Shown one piece after another: positions 1 to 8,728 of a stretch of DNA of 64,000 bases. A model generated the notes under the pieces. It was not told where the DNA came from. It saw only the letters and a program-made list of their open reading frames with translations, and made no database searches. Source of the stretch: Chitinophaga skermanii (GTDB lineage Bacteria; Bacteroidota; Bacteroidia; Chitinophagales; Chitinophagaceae); the NCBI RefSeq assembly GCF_003259335.1, contig NZ_QLLL01000001.1, forward strand, positions 528,406 to 592,405. The letters are read 5' to 3'. Position 1 is the stretch's first letter; every line of letters begins with the position of its first letter. A program made the position numbers and the translations under genes.

Positions 1-1
1 T

Positions 2-385
2 GATATGCATAACGCTTCAAAGGGATCATATTTTATTTTCTATATCTTTCTACAATCTCTCTGTTATCTGTCAGCGGCATTGTTCATTGGTTTATACGTG
101 AAGCGCGCCGCCTTGGCAATCGCAATTTATTTTATGTACGTGGTGATTGGAGGTGAGTTCTTGCTCCAGTTTGTTATGAACAAGTACTTAGGTGGCTATG
201 TTGGTAACTTCTTGCCTTTACAAGCCAGTGATGAACTAGTTCCGTTTCCAAACATGGATAAATTGTCGAAAGAAGTTACTGGAAAGGCGCCTCTCGATCC
301 TTCAATTTACCTAATTGCCACACTGGTTTATATAGGATTATTCATATTCTTGTCGTACAGGAAGATGAAAAAAGCTGACCTGTAG
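2..385 (+). CDS. ABC transporter permease, C-terminal part (cut by window edge)
   Basis: The frame is open from the first complete codon, so this is the 3' end of a longer gene whose start lies outside the window. The visible 127 codons hold three hydrophobic segments (about residues 10-32, 35-57 and 100-117), the last followed by a basic tail ending KKADL. The layout of two adjacent helices, a polar loop and a last helix with a basic end resembles the C-terminal half of ABC-2 type permease subunits of the inner membrane. No ATPase is visible, so the substrate cannot be given. A MutS-like or channel protein is ruled out by the hydrophobic profile, but another polytopic membrane family is possible. 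Confidence 0.6.
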   Translation, partial: DMHNASKGSYFIFYIFLQSLCYLSAALFIGLYVKRAALAIAIYFMYVVIGGEFLLQFVMNKYLGGYVGNFLPLQASDELVPFPNMDKLSKEVTGKAPLDPSIYLIATLVYIGLFIFLSYRKMKKADL

Positions 386-426
386 CGAATTATAACAAAA
401 AAATAACTGGATAATACCCGGCTTTG

Positions 427-458
427 TTTGCAATTACAATTGGCGGCTTGTTACTTTG
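427..458 (+). promoter_or_regulatory. Bacteroidota-type promoter for surE
   Basis: TTTG (427-430), 21 bp spacer, then TACTTTG (452-458), a one-base-short match to the -33/-7 pattern TTTG-N19-23-TAnnTTTG. Transcription would begin near 465. This argues that translation starts at the GTG at 492 and not at the TTG at 456, which lies inside the promoter. Confidence 0.5.
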
Positions 459-491
459 GTAGTAAATTTGAACGTAAAAAGAGATTTGAAC

Positions 492-1268
492 GTGGCAAAG
501 AAAGAACCTATCATACTCGTAACAAACGACGATGGCATAACAGCGCCGGGTATTCGTGCTTTAATAGAAGCTGTAAAGGGCCTGGGAAAAGTAATTGTTG
601 TAGCACCCGATAGCCCCCAATCAGGCAAAGGTCACGCTATTACCATTGGTGTTCCATTGCGTTTGTACCAAGTAGATATTTTTGAAGGCATTGAAGCATG
701 GCATTGCTCCGGCACCCCGGTAGATTGCTTGAAGCTAGCCCGCGACAAAATCCTACAAGGCGTAAAACCCGATATCTGCGTAAGCGGTATCAACCACGGC
801 GCCAACCACTCCATCAACGTTATTTACTCTGGAACTATGTCTGCCGCCATGGAAGCCGCTATTGAAGGCATTCCTTCGGTTGGATTCTCGTTCCTTGATT
901 ATAGTTACGATGCCGATTTCTCTTTATGTAAAGAAGTGGCGCACGATGTAACAAAGAAAATGTTGGAAAGCAACCTGCCAGATGGCACTTTGTTCAACGT
1001 AAACATCCCGCAAGTACCGAAAGAACGCTATAAAGGATTGAAGATTTGCCGCCAAGCCAATGCGAAATGGGTAGAGGAATTCGATGAACGCCGCGACCCA
1101 CATGGTAAAAAGTACTACTGGCTAACAGGCGAATTTAAGAATCGTGATACGGGAACAGATACAGATGTATGGGCATTAGACAATGATTTTGCATCGCTGG
1201 TGCCGGTACAGTTCGACTTAACGGATTACAAGATGAAGGACAAATTACAGCAGGACTGGAATTTATAA
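492..1268 (+). CDS. surE: 5'/3'-nucleotidase SurE
   Basis: SurE is a divalent-metal-dependent phosphatase that removes phosphate from nucleoside 5'- and 3'-monophosphates in the cytoplasm. The N-terminal ILVTNDDGI motif holds the metal-binding Asp pair (residues 13-14 from the chosen start). Other family motifs are SGKGHAIT, SGTPVDCLKLA and SGINHGANHS, which carry the remaining metal and phosphate ligands. The length of 258 residues is normal. The GTG at 492 is preferred because it gives the usual MAKKxPxILVTNDDG start and lies after the predicted transcription start; the TTG at 456 would add 12 residues. It is followed after 35 bp by a small membrane protein and then lpxB, a colinear set. 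Confidence 0.93.
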   Translation: MAKKEPIILVTNDDGITAPGIRALIEAVKGLGKVIVVAPDSPQSGKGHAITIGVPLRLYQVDIFEGIEAWHCSGTPVDCLKLARDKILQGVKPDICVSGINHGANHSINVIYSGTMSAAMEAAIEGIPSVGFSFLDYSYDADFSLCKEVAHDVTKKMLESNLPDGTLFNVNIPQVPKERYKGLKICRQANAKWVEEFDERRDPHGKKYYWLTGEFKNRDTGTDTDVWALDNDFASLVPVQFDLTDYKMKDKLQQDWNL

Positions 1269-1303
1269 TCAAGCACACTATCACTATTTAATCCTATTTA
1301 ACT

Positions 1304-1606
1304 ATGTTCAAAAAAGACAATCTCGCACTCGGCATTGTTTTGGGGTTTGTTACACCTTTACTGGCATTCGTGCTGTATTGGTTGTACGCGAGATCATCTA
1401 AAGGGTATTCATTTCAAGAAATGATCGAGCTGATTAGCCTGAACCATTTCTTCTTATTGCCGAAGGTGATGAGTATTTGCTTAATCGGGAACGGTATCGT
1501 GTTTTATTTATATACACGTCGCCGCTTAGATACTACGGCAAAAGGAATATTCCTAGTTACCATGTTATATGCCATCATCATTTTATTGCTGAAAATAATT
1601 AAATAG
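1304..1606 (+). CDS. Small membrane protein, unknown function
   Basis: A 100-residue protein with three predicted transmembrane helices (about 9-28, 50-70 and 80-97) and basic loops (YARSSKG, YTRRRLDTTAKG). No catalytic motif is seen and the family is not recognised. It sits between surE and lpxB on the same strand, 35 bp after surE. A GC-rich hairpin with T-rich tail follows directly at 1607, so it probably ends the surE transcript. The envelope-related neighbour lpxB makes an inner-membrane role plausible, but this is inference only. Confidence 0.7.
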   Translation: MFKKDNLALGIVLGFVTPLLAFVLYWLYARSSKGYSFQEMIELISLNHFFLLPKVMSICLIGNGIVFYLYTRRRLDTTAKGIFLVTMLYAIIILLLKIIK

Positions 1607-1631
1607 GGGGCGGAAAACACCGCTCCTTCTT
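1607..1631 (+). terminator. Hairpin after small membrane protein gene
   Basis: GGGGCGG (1607-1613) pairs with CCGCTCC (1620-1626), one G-U, followed by TTCTTT. A moderate intrinsic terminator separating the surE unit from lpxB. Confidence 0.5.
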
Positions 1632-1639
1632 TATATTTG
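1632..1639 (+). promoter_or_regulatory. -7 element before lpxB
   Basis: TATATTTG matches TAnnTTTG and lies 26 bp before the lpxB ATG. No good TTG is seen at the -33 distance, so this is only half a promoter. Confidence 0.35.
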
Positions 1640-1665
1640 GGCGATTTTATAAACGGAATGCATCA

Positions 1666-2769
1666 ATGAAGTATTACATAATTGCAGGCGAAGCCTCGGG
1701 TGATTTACACGGGAGCAACTTGGTGAAGCAAATGAAATTGCAAGACCCGGCTGCGGATATCCGTGCTTGGGGCGGCGATTTAATGGAACAAGCTGGCGCT
1801 AAAGTGGTAAAGCATTACCGCGAATTGGCGTTCATGGGCTTCGTGGAAGTGGTCATGAACCTACGCACGATCATGAAAAACCTGGATACTTGTAAGAAAG
1901 ATATATTGGCATTTAAACCCGATGTATTGGTGTTGATCGATTACCCAGGATTCAATATCCGTATCGCCGAATGGGCTAAGCAACAAGGCTTTAAAACCGT
2001 GTATTATATTTCTCCGCAAGTATGGGCATGGAAGGAAGGTCGTGTGAAGAAGATCAAGGAATGTGTAGATGAAATGTTGTGCATTCTACCATTCGAACAA
2101 GCCTTTTATAAGAAATGGAATTTTGATGTGCAGTACGTTGGTCACCCACTTATCGAAGTGGTACAAGAAGCGAAAGCCAATAACCACGTGCCACCATTCT
2201 CCGATAAACCCATCATCGCGTTATTGCCCGGAAGCCGCAAGCAAGAAGTAACCAAGAAGTTACCTATCATGCTTACCATGGCGCGTTATTTCCCGGAATA
2301 TCAATTCATCGTAGCACAAGCACCTAGCTTGGATGATAGCTTTTTACAACAGTTTACGAATGCTTACCCGAACGTAAGTACTGTAAAGAATCAAACGTAT
2401 GCGCTGTTGCTACAATCCCGTGCAGCATTGGTAACAAGTGGTACCGCCACCTTGGAAACCGCGTTATTCGGTGTGCCGGAAGTAGTATGCTACAAAGGCA
2501 GCCCTATTTCCTACATGCTCGCGAAAAACTTCATCAAGGTGAAATACATTTCCCTCGTAAACCTCATTATGGATAAACTGGTAGTAACAGAGCTTATCCA
2601 GCACGATTTAACGGAGGAAAAACTCTTAAAAGAACTCACTTTGTTGCTGAAAGATGAAGCCAAGCAGCAACAATTGAAAGCCGATTATGCACAATTATGG
2701 ACTTTATTAGGCGAAGGTGGAGCATCTGCCAAAGCCGCGAAGGCCGTTGTGGATATGGCACGCAAATAA
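1666..2769 (+). CDS. lpxB: Lipid-A-disaccharide synthase LpxB
   Basis: LpxB joins UDP-2,3-diacylglucosamine to lipid X to form the lipid A disaccharide on the cytoplasmic face of the inner membrane, showing a Gram-negative outer membrane with lipid A. Family motifs are present in order: IIAGEASGDLHGS at residues 4-16, ISPQVWAWKEGR near 116-127, GHPL near 163, PGSRKQEV near 188 and SGTATLETAL near 262. The 367-residue length fits the GT19 family. It starts 26 bp after a TAnnTTTG element and ends just before a strong terminator, so it is probably transcribed alone. Confidence 0.95.
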   Translation: MKYYIIAGEASGDLHGSNLVKQMKLQDPAADIRAWGGDLMEQAGAKVVKHYRELAFMGFVEVVMNLRTIMKNLDTCKKDILAFKPDVLVLIDYPGFNIRIAEWAKQQGFKTVYYISPQVWAWKEGRVKKIKECVDEMLCILPFEQAFYKKWNFDVQYVGHPLIEVVQEAKANNHVPPFSDKPIIALLPGSRKQEVTKKLPIMLTMARYFPEYQFIVAQAPSLDDSFLQQFTNAYPNVSTVKNQTYALLLQSRAALVTSGTATLETALFGVPEVVCYKGSPISYMLAKNFIKVKYISLVNLIMDKLVVTELIQHDLTEEKLLKELTLLLKDEAKQQQLKADYAQLWTLLGEGGASAKAAKAVVDMARK

Positions 2770-2774
2770 ATGTT

Positions 2775-2812
2775 AACCCAGCGATCGAATGTATGCGGCG
2801 CTGGGTTTTTTC
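2775..2812 (+). terminator. Intrinsic terminator of lpxB
   Basis: AACCCAGCG (2775-2783) and CGCTGGGTT (2799-2807) form a 9-bp stem followed by a run of T. Confidence 0.85.
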
Positions 2813-2872
2813 TTGCCTGTAAACGAGCGGTTGTATTTCTTATCCCCTTTGGTTGTGTCACACACTTCAACC

Positions 2873-3043
2873 TTACCGCTTTATCAAGCGAATAATCATC
2901 ACAATAATCGCAAATAAAAACACGATAATAGATATCCTATTCATGCCATGCATTAAGCGAGTATTGCGATTAATAGGCTCGTTTGGATCGCGCTTTTTGA
3001 TATAGAGATATTCCGCGATTTGTTGCCACATACTTTTCTTCAT
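2873..3043 (-). CDS. Small membrane protein (DUF6728-like)
   Basis: A 56-residue protein starting MKKSMWQQIAEYLYIKKRDP, with a polar N-terminal half and one C-terminal transmembrane helix (MNRISIIVFLFAIIVMIIRLI). The WQQIAEYLYIKKRDP-MHGMNRISI pattern recalls a short conserved Bacteroidota family that I remember as DUF6728; that name is from memory. A start 15 codons further upstream exists, but the internal MKKSMW start matches the conserved N-terminus better. It is convergent with lpxB and divergent from the beta-mannosidase gene. Function unknown. Confidence 0.65.
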   Translation of the reverse strand: MKKSMWQQIAEYLYIKKRDPNEPINRNTRLMHGMNRISIIVFLFAIIVMIIRLIKR

Positions 3044-3118
3044 AATTGGATTGTTTCTAGGCTTACGAAGTTCGTGAAAATTCTTCACAAGCCTATGCCG
3101 ATAGTATTTTTCCGGTAC

Positions 3119-3152
3119 TTTGCTAAAAATCTATTATACATGGGTAGATTTG
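3119..3152 (+). promoter_or_regulatory. Promoter for the beta-mannosidase gene
   Basis: TTTG (3119-3122), 22 bp, TAGATTTG (3145-3152), an exact TAnnTTTG match. Transcription start expected near 3158, giving a leader of about 54 nt. Confidence 0.55.
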
Positions 3153-3211
3153 CATCATCCAGGCTGCTTGCCATCCAAAATTAATTTCCCATTTTTATAC
3201 AAAGTTTATAC

Positions 3212-5755
3212 ATGAAGGTAGTGAAAGGCTGTATGCTGGCAATTCTCGTGCTTTTTGCACATTGCTTGCATGCCCAAAAAACAATGATCCCCCTCGATAA
3301 AGGCTGGGAATTTAAACGTGCCGATGATCAAAAATGGTATCCCGCTACTGTGCCCGGTACCGTGCATACCGACCTCCTAGCACAAAAACTTATTCCCGAA
3401 CCATTCTTCGGTACAAACGAAAAATCACTACAATGGATCGAAAACCTCGATTGGGAATACCGTACTAACATCGAAATACCGGCCAAACTACTAGAAGAAG
3501 ATGTCGTAAATCTCTATTTCGGTGGTTTAGATACCTATGCCGATGTATATGTAAATGGTGAAAAAGTATTAGTGTCCGACAATATGTTCATAGCACAAAC
3601 AGTGAATGTAAAAGGTCGTTTAAAAACCGGTACTAATATTATCCGCGTATTCTTCCATAGCCCCATTAGGCACGATATGCCAAAGTTTGTGCGCGATGGA
3701 TTCCTTTATCCCGCAGGAAACGATCAAGCCCAAATCCCACTTAGCATTTATGCCCGTAAAGCACCTTACCATTACGGTTGGGACTGGGGCCCACGTTTCG
3801 TAACTGCCGGCATATGGTTACCTGTATCTATTGAAGCATACAGTATTGCACATATCAATGATTGCTATGTCAAACAAAATGCACTCAATACAAAAGAGGC
3901 TAAAATGCAAGCCCAACTCGAGGTAGATTTTACAAAAAATGGTCAATATACAGTAGAAGTAAGCAGTACAAATAATAGCTTCCCTACACAGAAAACAACC
4001 ATCAACGCGCAAGCCGGTAAACAATCTATTGAAGTGCCGTTCACCATCAATAAGCCGAAACGTTGGTGGCCGAATGGTTTAGGTGAGCAATACCTCTACC
4101 CTGTTCAAGTAAAAATCATTCACAACAAACAAGTGGTGGATGTTGCTACAAAGAAAGTAGGGCTTCGTACCATCGAAGTGGTAAATAAACCCGATAGCAT
4201 AGGTGTTAGCTTTTACGTGAAAGTGAATGATGTGCCGGTATTCATGAAAGGAACCAACTACATTCCGCAAGACAACTTCTTACCCCGCGTAACCAACGAG
4301 AAATATGAATACCTCTTCAACACAATGCAACAATCCCATTTTAACATGGTACGCATTTGGGGCGGCGGTATTTACGAGAAAGATATTTTCTATGAATTAG
4401 CAGATGAGAAAGGTATACTTGTTTGGCAAGATTTTATGTTCGCTTGTACATTGTATCCTAGCGATCCCGCATTTTTACAATCGGTACAAAAAGAAGCTGA
4501 ATACAATATCCGCCGCTTACGCCAGCATGCATCGTTAGCTTTATGGTGTGGCAATAACGAAATTGGTGTGGCCATAAAAAACTGGGGCTGGAAAGGTCAA
4601 TATGCTTACACAGACGCACAATGGAATCAACTATTGAAAGGCTACGATACCCTCTTCAATCATTTATTACCGCATGCTGTAAAGGAAAATGATAACCGCT
4701 TTTATTTCGCTTCCTCGCCCATTAGTAATTGGGGGAAAGATGAGGATTTCAAAATCGCGGATAATCACTACTGGGGCGTTTGGCACGGTATGGAATGGTT
4801 TGAAGCATTAGAACAGAAGATCCCTCGTTTTATGAGTGAATATGGTTTCCAATCGTTCCCAGATTTACATACCGTGTTGAAATTCGCTACACCGGCAGAT
4901 TTTGATTTGAATAGCACGGTAATGCAATCCCATCAACGAAGCGTGGCCCGCGGAAATGCAGCGATTAATACCTATCTCTTGCACTACTATCATAAACCCA
5001 AAAACTTCCAACAGTTCCTCTACGTGAACCACGTATTACAAGCTGAAGGCATGAAAATAGGTATGGAAGCACATCGTAGAGCTATGCCGTTCTGTATGGG
5101 CACGCTGTATTGGCAATTAAACGATTGCTGGCCGGTAGCTTCTTGGTCGGGTATGGATTATTACGGTCGTTGGAAAGCTATGCAATACTTTACACAAAAA
5201 GCCTACGCACCACTCCTCGTAAGTAATACTGTGAAAGATGGTCAACTGCAAACGTACATTGTAAACGATGCCTTAACACCGAAACAACTTACTTTGATAA
5301 CAGAAGTATATAGCTTAAAAGGAAATGGTATATTGAAAGAAGAGAAGAAGATAACAGTACAACCCAATAGCAGCCAGTTGGTACAATCTATTCCAACCAG
5401 TAGCATTGCAACACCTAACGATGCTGTTATTTCCACTTACCTATTAGATGCTAACGGCAAAGGTGTTGCCAACAACGTATACTACCTCGTGCCACCTAAA
5501 GAGTTACAGCTAACCAAACCGAACATTACATTCAACGTAGAAGAAGATAATACAGGCAAATACATAACACTTAGAACCGATGTGCTAGCGAAGAATATCT
5601 ACCTCTTCCTAGCAAAAGACGACGCTTCGCATTTTGAAGATAACTACTTCGATTTGTTACCTAAGAACCGTGTGCGTTTGCGCGTGAATACAACATTAAG
5701 CGTGGCTGAAATACAGCAACAATTACAAATCAGTAGTTTAATCGACAGTTATTAA
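3212..5755 (+). CDS. Secreted beta-mannosidase, glycoside hydrolase family 2
   Basis: Cleaves terminal beta-linked mannose from oligosaccharides, for example the core of N-glycans or mannan fragments. A signal peptide (residues 1-21, ending in CLHA) directs it to the periplasm. GH2 layout: N-terminal jelly-roll sugar-binding domain (LDKGWEFKRADD, GTVHTDLL), immunoglobulin-like domain, then the TIM barrel with the acid/base Glu in WCGNNEIG (about residue 450) and the nucleophile Glu in MSEYGFQSFP (about residue 542), and a C-terminal beta domain. The pattern GTVHTDLL...YHYGWDWGP is typical of beta-mannosidases rather than beta-galactosidases. 847 residues is the normal length. It is followed by a fucosidase in an apparent operon. 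Confidence 0.92.
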   Translation: MKVVKGCMLAILVLFAHCLHAQKTMIPLDKGWEFKRADDQKWYPATVPGTVHTDLLAQKLIPEPFFGTNEKSLQWIENLDWEYRTNIEIPAKLLEEDVVNLYFGGLDTYADVYVNGEKVLVSDNMFIAQTVNVKGRLKTGTNIIRVFFHSPIRHDMPKFVRDGFLYPAGNDQAQIPLSIYARKAPYHYGWDWGPRFVTAGIWLPVSIEAYSIAHINDCYVKQNALNTKEAKMQAQLEVDFTKNGQYTVEVSSTNNSFPTQKTTINAQAGKQSIEVPFTINKPKRWWPNGLGEQYLYPVQVKIIHNKQVVDVATKKVGLRTIEVVNKPDSIGVSFYVKVNDVPVFMKGTNYIPQDNFLPRVTNEKYEYLFNTMQQSHFNMVRIWGGGIYEKDIFYELADEKGILVWQDFMFACTLYPSDPAFLQSVQKEAEYNIRRLRQHASLALWCGNNEIGVAIKNWGWKGQYAYTDAQWNQLLKGYDTLFNHLLPHAVKENDNRFYFASSPISNWGKDEDFKIADNHYWGVWHGMEWFEALEQKIPRFMSEYGFQSFPDLHTVLKFATPADFDLNSTVMQSHQRSVARGNAAINTYLLHYYHKPKNFQQFLYVNHVLQAEGMKIGMEAHRRAMPFCMGTLYWQLNDCWPVASWSGMDYYGRWKAMQYFTQKAYAPLLVSNTVKDGQLQTYIVNDALTPKQLTLITEVYSLKGNGILKEEKKITVQPNSSQLVQSIPTSSIATPNDAVISTYLLDANGKGVANNVYYLVPPKELQLTKPNITFNVEEDNTGKYITLRTDVLAKNIYLFLAKDDASHFEDNYFDLLPKNRVRLRVNTTLSVAEIQQQLQISSLIDSY

Positions 5756-5790
5756 CAGTGAACAATAGCAAGAAAAACAGCAACATCAAT

Positions 5791-7218
5791 ATGAAGAAAA
5801 TTCTAGTAGCACTTGGGTGCGCTATGCTAACGGCAGGCCCTTTGGTGGCCCAGAAAGCCGGTCCGTATATACCCGAAACAGATACGGCCGTATTGCATAA
5901 GTTGGAAGATTGGCAAGATTGGAAGTTTGGATTGATCATGCACTGGGGACCATATTCTCAATGGGGCGTGGTGGAATCTTGGAGTTTATGCCCAGAAGAT
6001 GAAGGCTTTACACAGCGGAAACCTTATGGCATCCCTTATTACGAATACGTTCAAAAATATGAAGGTCTCGCAAAAACCTTCAATCCAACCAAGTTTAATC
6101 CACAACGTTGGGCGAAAGCAACCAAAGATGCCGGCATGAAATACATGGTGTTCACCACGAAGCACCACGATGGTTTCTGTATGTTCGATACAAAGCAAAC
6201 CGATTACCGTATTACATCCCCTAACGTAGCTTTCAGCAAAAATCCCAAGGCAGATGTTACCAAGGAAATTTTCGCAGCTTTCCGTAACGAAGGTATCCAC
6301 ATCGGTGCTTATTTCTCTAAACCCGATTGGAATACAGAAAACTACTGGTGGCCATATTTTCCACCGAAAGATAGAAACGTCAACTACGACTTGAAACAAT
6401 ATCCAGAACGTTGGAATAAGTTCAAGCAATTCACTTATAACCAAATCGAGGAGTTAATGACCGGCTACGGTAAAGTGGAAATCTTGTGGTTAGATGGCGG
6501 TTGGGTTCGCCCGTTGAATATGCATAACGACGAATCGTTATCATGGAACAAAACCCCAGCACAAGACCAAGACATCGACATGGGTGGTATCACGAAAATG
6601 GCCCGCTCTCACCAGCCGGGTTTGATCGTGGTTGATCGTAGTGTACATGGCCCATACGAAAACTACCGTACACCAGAGCAACAGATTCCTAATGAACCAT
6701 TATCTTATCCTTGGGAAACCTGCATGACTTTAGCAAATTCTTGGTCATACGTACCCGGTGACACTTATAAACCAGTAAACACCATCATCCACAACTTGGT
6801 AGACATCGTAGCGAAAGGCGGTAACTACTTGGTGAACATCGGCCCTGGCCCAGATGGCGAATGGCATGATGCAGCTTATACCACCATGGAAGGCATTGGC
6901 GCATGGATGAAATTAAACGGTAACGCGATCTACGGAACCCGTGCTATTGCCCCCTATAAAGATGGAAAAGTATGCTTCACCCAGCATAAACAAACCAACG
7001 AAGTAAATGCTATTTACTTATTGGATGAAAACGAGCAACTACCAGCTACCATCACTTTCAAAGGCATAACACCTGCAAAAGGTGCTACGATGAAAGTAGT
7101 AGGCACAAACACAACCGTAAAGTGGAAATCAACAGCTAATGGCGTTGAAATTACAGTACCTGCCAGTCTTCAATCAAAAGGCTTCAAGCACGCGGTTGCG
7201 TTTAGCTTTAAGCACTAA
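5791..7218 (+). CDS. Secreted alpha-L-fucosidase, glycoside hydrolase family 29
   Basis: Removes alpha-linked L-fucose from glycoconjugates by a retaining mechanism. The chosen start (MKKILVALGCAMLTAGPLVA) gives a clean signal peptide; a GTG 11 codons upstream would put a polar stretch before it. Conserved GH29 motifs are WFGLIMHWG-like KFGLIMHWGPYSQWG, TTKHHDGFCMFD near residue 122 and WLDGGW near 233, whose Asp is the expected nucleophile. A C-terminal beta domain follows. 475 residues is normal. The start lies 35 bp after the beta-mannosidase stop, and a strong terminator follows, so the two genes form an operon suited to trimming fucosylated, mannose-containing glycans. Confidence 0.92.
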   Translation: MKKILVALGCAMLTAGPLVAQKAGPYIPETDTAVLHKLEDWQDWKFGLIMHWGPYSQWGVVESWSLCPEDEGFTQRKPYGIPYYEYVQKYEGLAKTFNPTKFNPQRWAKATKDAGMKYMVFTTKHHDGFCMFDTKQTDYRITSPNVAFSKNPKADVTKEIFAAFRNEGIHIGAYFSKPDWNTENYWWPYFPPKDRNVNYDLKQYPERWNKFKQFTYNQIEELMTGYGKVEILWLDGGWVRPLNMHNDESLSWNKTPAQDQDIDMGGITKMARSHQPGLIVVDRSVHGPYENYRTPEQQIPNEPLSYPWETCMTLANSWSYVPGDTYKPVNTIIHNLVDIVAKGGNYLVNIGPGPDGEWHDAAYTTMEGIGAWMKLNGNAIYGTRAIAPYKDGKVCFTQHKQTNEVNAIYLLDENEQLPATITFKGITPAKGATMKVVGTNTTVKWKSTANGVEITVPASLQSKGFKHAVAFSFKH

Positions 7219-7234
7219 TTAAATGTCATCATAC

Positions 7235-7275
7235 AAAAGCCGGTGTATCACATGGCTGATGCACCCGCTTTTTTT
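7235..7275 (+). terminator. Intrinsic terminator of the glycosidase operon
   Basis: A 16-bp imperfect stem (7235-7250 with 7257-7272), one mismatch and one G-U, with a 6-nt loop and T7 tail. Confidence 0.85.
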
Positions 7276-7500
7276 ATATTTGTATAGCAGTTTTGTGTTG
7301 CAAAACGCCTTTAAAGGTGTAAATGCGTAAAATGCGTTTCGTATATCTACCGTAATGGGGCGTTTGCGAGGCCGTACGGATGTCGTAATGATTCCTATAC
7401 GGTATTAATGCGTACATGAGTTGAATAATAATACCTCTTATGGGCTAATAGCGTACAACTCTATCCCCAATAGTCATCTTCCAAGGCATTTTAAGGTACT

Positions 7501-7597
7501 TTTCGTGTAGTTTTAGGTACCCTCCATGTAGTTTCTCTGTAGTTTCCATGTAACCGCCATGTAATTTACCGGTATTTCCATGTAGTTTCATATATAG
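7501..7597 (-). repeat. 11-bp-period degenerate repeat array, copy 1
   Basis: Successive 11-mers read CTCCATGTAGT, TTCTCTGTAGT, TTCCATGTAAC, CGCCATGTAAT, TTACCGGTATT and TCCATGTAGTT, with weaker units on both sides. The unit TTCTCTGTAGT (7533-7543) is the exact reverse complement of ACTACAGAGAA, which is repeated in copy 2 at 41933. The strand is given relative to copy 2. Confidence 0.7.
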
Positions 7598-7629
7598 TTC
7601 ATCGTATAGAGATCGATAGTTCATCGACT

Positions 7630-7650
7630 TTACCCTTATTGTTACCTTGG
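7630..7650 (-). repeat. Conserved flank of the 11-bp repeat, copy 1
   Basis: TTACCCTTATTGTTACCTTGG matches the reverse complement of 41847-41867 at all but two of 21 positions, and lies on the same side of the array as in that copy. Confidence 0.6.
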
Positions 7651-7733
7651 TATTCCTTTGGTTATTGCTTATGTACAGTTACTTAGAGACATACTGCTGC
7701 TTCAATTAGTGTTTAAGAATGGCTAGCAAGCAT

Positions 7734-7776
7734 AAAAAAAGGAAGTCAACGTTGTAAGACGTTGACTTCCTTTTTT
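7734..7776 (-). terminator. Strong hairpin terminator of the lipoprotein gene
   Basis: A perfect stem of GGAAGTCAACG (7741-7751) with CGTTGACTTCC (7760-7770), extended by A and T runs on both sides, so it can act in both directions. Confidence 0.9.
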
Positions 7777-7834
7777 GTATAATGATGTGCTGAAGCGCTA
7801 TCGTAATAGCTTATTGGCCAATTACATCAAGCTT

Positions 7835-8689
7835 TTAATCCCTGTACCTTTTAGCGCGTGCGCTTTTCGAGTAGGTTTGATTATACCATTTAGCAATGTT
7901 GAAAGCAATACCCATATCGCCCGTGAAGAAACGGTAGTAACGGTGGCTACTTTCTGCATAGTAAGCACCTGAATCGTCAACAGGTAAAGTGAACATGTAT
8001 TGCATTTGGAATTTCACGAGCTTTTTACCGGCACGGAACGTAAATGTTGGTTGGAACATAGGAATCGAGCGACTCACCGAACGGTTGAAATCCTTTAAGT
8101 CGTATTCGTTCTCATAAAAAGCAGCTCTACCTGCTTTAGCACCATAGAAGTTCACCACTTGAAAACGTGGACTGAACGCGATTTCTACTGCACGGTGTAC
8201 AAACCCGATGGATGGTTGAATGAATACTTTTGAATATTTAGTTTCAAGCAGGTAATCCTTTTTAACGGTATTATCTTGTGGACTTTCGTAGAATGTTTTT
8301 TCATATGTTTTACCATACCCTGTACCAACACCGGCATACACGTCGAACACCATCAGTTTTTTGTGGCCGAATGCAGTGAAATACCCAATAGCGCCTTCAA
8401 AACCATGACCGCGGGAGTCGTAATCTTTCAAGTACACATCATCGTAATAATCTTTACGATCGCCACTACGGAAGCCCCATAAGTATTGCGCATTCGCAGA
8501 AACAGCAATGTGATCGGTGATGGCATACGCAGCAGCTGCGTTACGGGTGGAAACGCTTCCTTTGAATTCGTTTTTCTCTTTTAGCAAAGGAACATTCGGT
8601 GTATTAGCTACAAACACGTGAGTAGGCGAACTACAAGCAGCCAAGCCAGCGGCAAGCGTCGCAAGTAAGCATAGGTTTCGTAAATTCAT
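7835..8689 (-). CDS. Outer-membrane beta-barrel-like lipoprotein, unknown function
   Basis: A 284-residue lipoprotein: hydrophobic N-terminus followed by the lipobox LAAC with Cys19 as the acylation site. The rest is rich in alternating aromatic and polar residues (AITDHIAVSANAQYLWGF, FQMQYMFTL, YYRFFTGDMGIAFNI), as expected of an outer-membrane barrel of 8-10 strands. No enzyme motif is seen and no family name can be given. It lies 39 bp downstream of the LacI-type regulator gene on the same strand and could be co-transcribed; a strong terminator follows. Confidence 0.75.
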   Translation of the reverse strand: MNLRNLCLLATLAAGLAACSSPTHVFVANTPNVPLLKEKNEFKGSVSTRNAAAAYAITDHIAVSANAQYLWGFRSGDRKDYYDDVYLKDYDSRGHGFEGAIGYFTAFGHKKLMVFDVYAGVGTGYGKTYEKTFYESPQDNTVKKDYLLETKYSKVFIQPSIGFVHRAVEIAFSPRFQVVNFYGAKAGRAAFYENEYDLKDFNRSVSRSIPMFQPTFTFRAGKKLVKFQMQYMFTLPVDDSGAYYAESSHRYYRFFTGDMGIAFNIAKWYNQTYSKSARAKRYRD

Positions 8690-8728
8690 AATAGTCGCAG
8701 GTTATTTGGGGCAAAAAATACAATTTTT

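Larger units (their letters stand above)
7276..7733. other. Gene-free convergent intergenic region with repeat
   Basis: No credible reading frame is present. The left part (7276-7500) is unremarkable apart from repeated ATGCGT and a CCGTACGG palindrome. The right part holds the 11-bp-period array at 7501-7597 and a block at 7630-7650 that recurs at 41847-41867. The region lies between the fucosidase terminator and the terminator of the reverse-strand lipoprotein gene. Confidence 0.7.

Noticed and set aside
5986..6444. 152-codon frame antisense to the fucosidase gene
   Set aside because: It mirrors the codon pattern of the real gene on the other strand.
7501..7597. CRISPR array
   Set aside because: The repeats are 11 bp long with no spacers and strong degeneracy; no cas genes are present.
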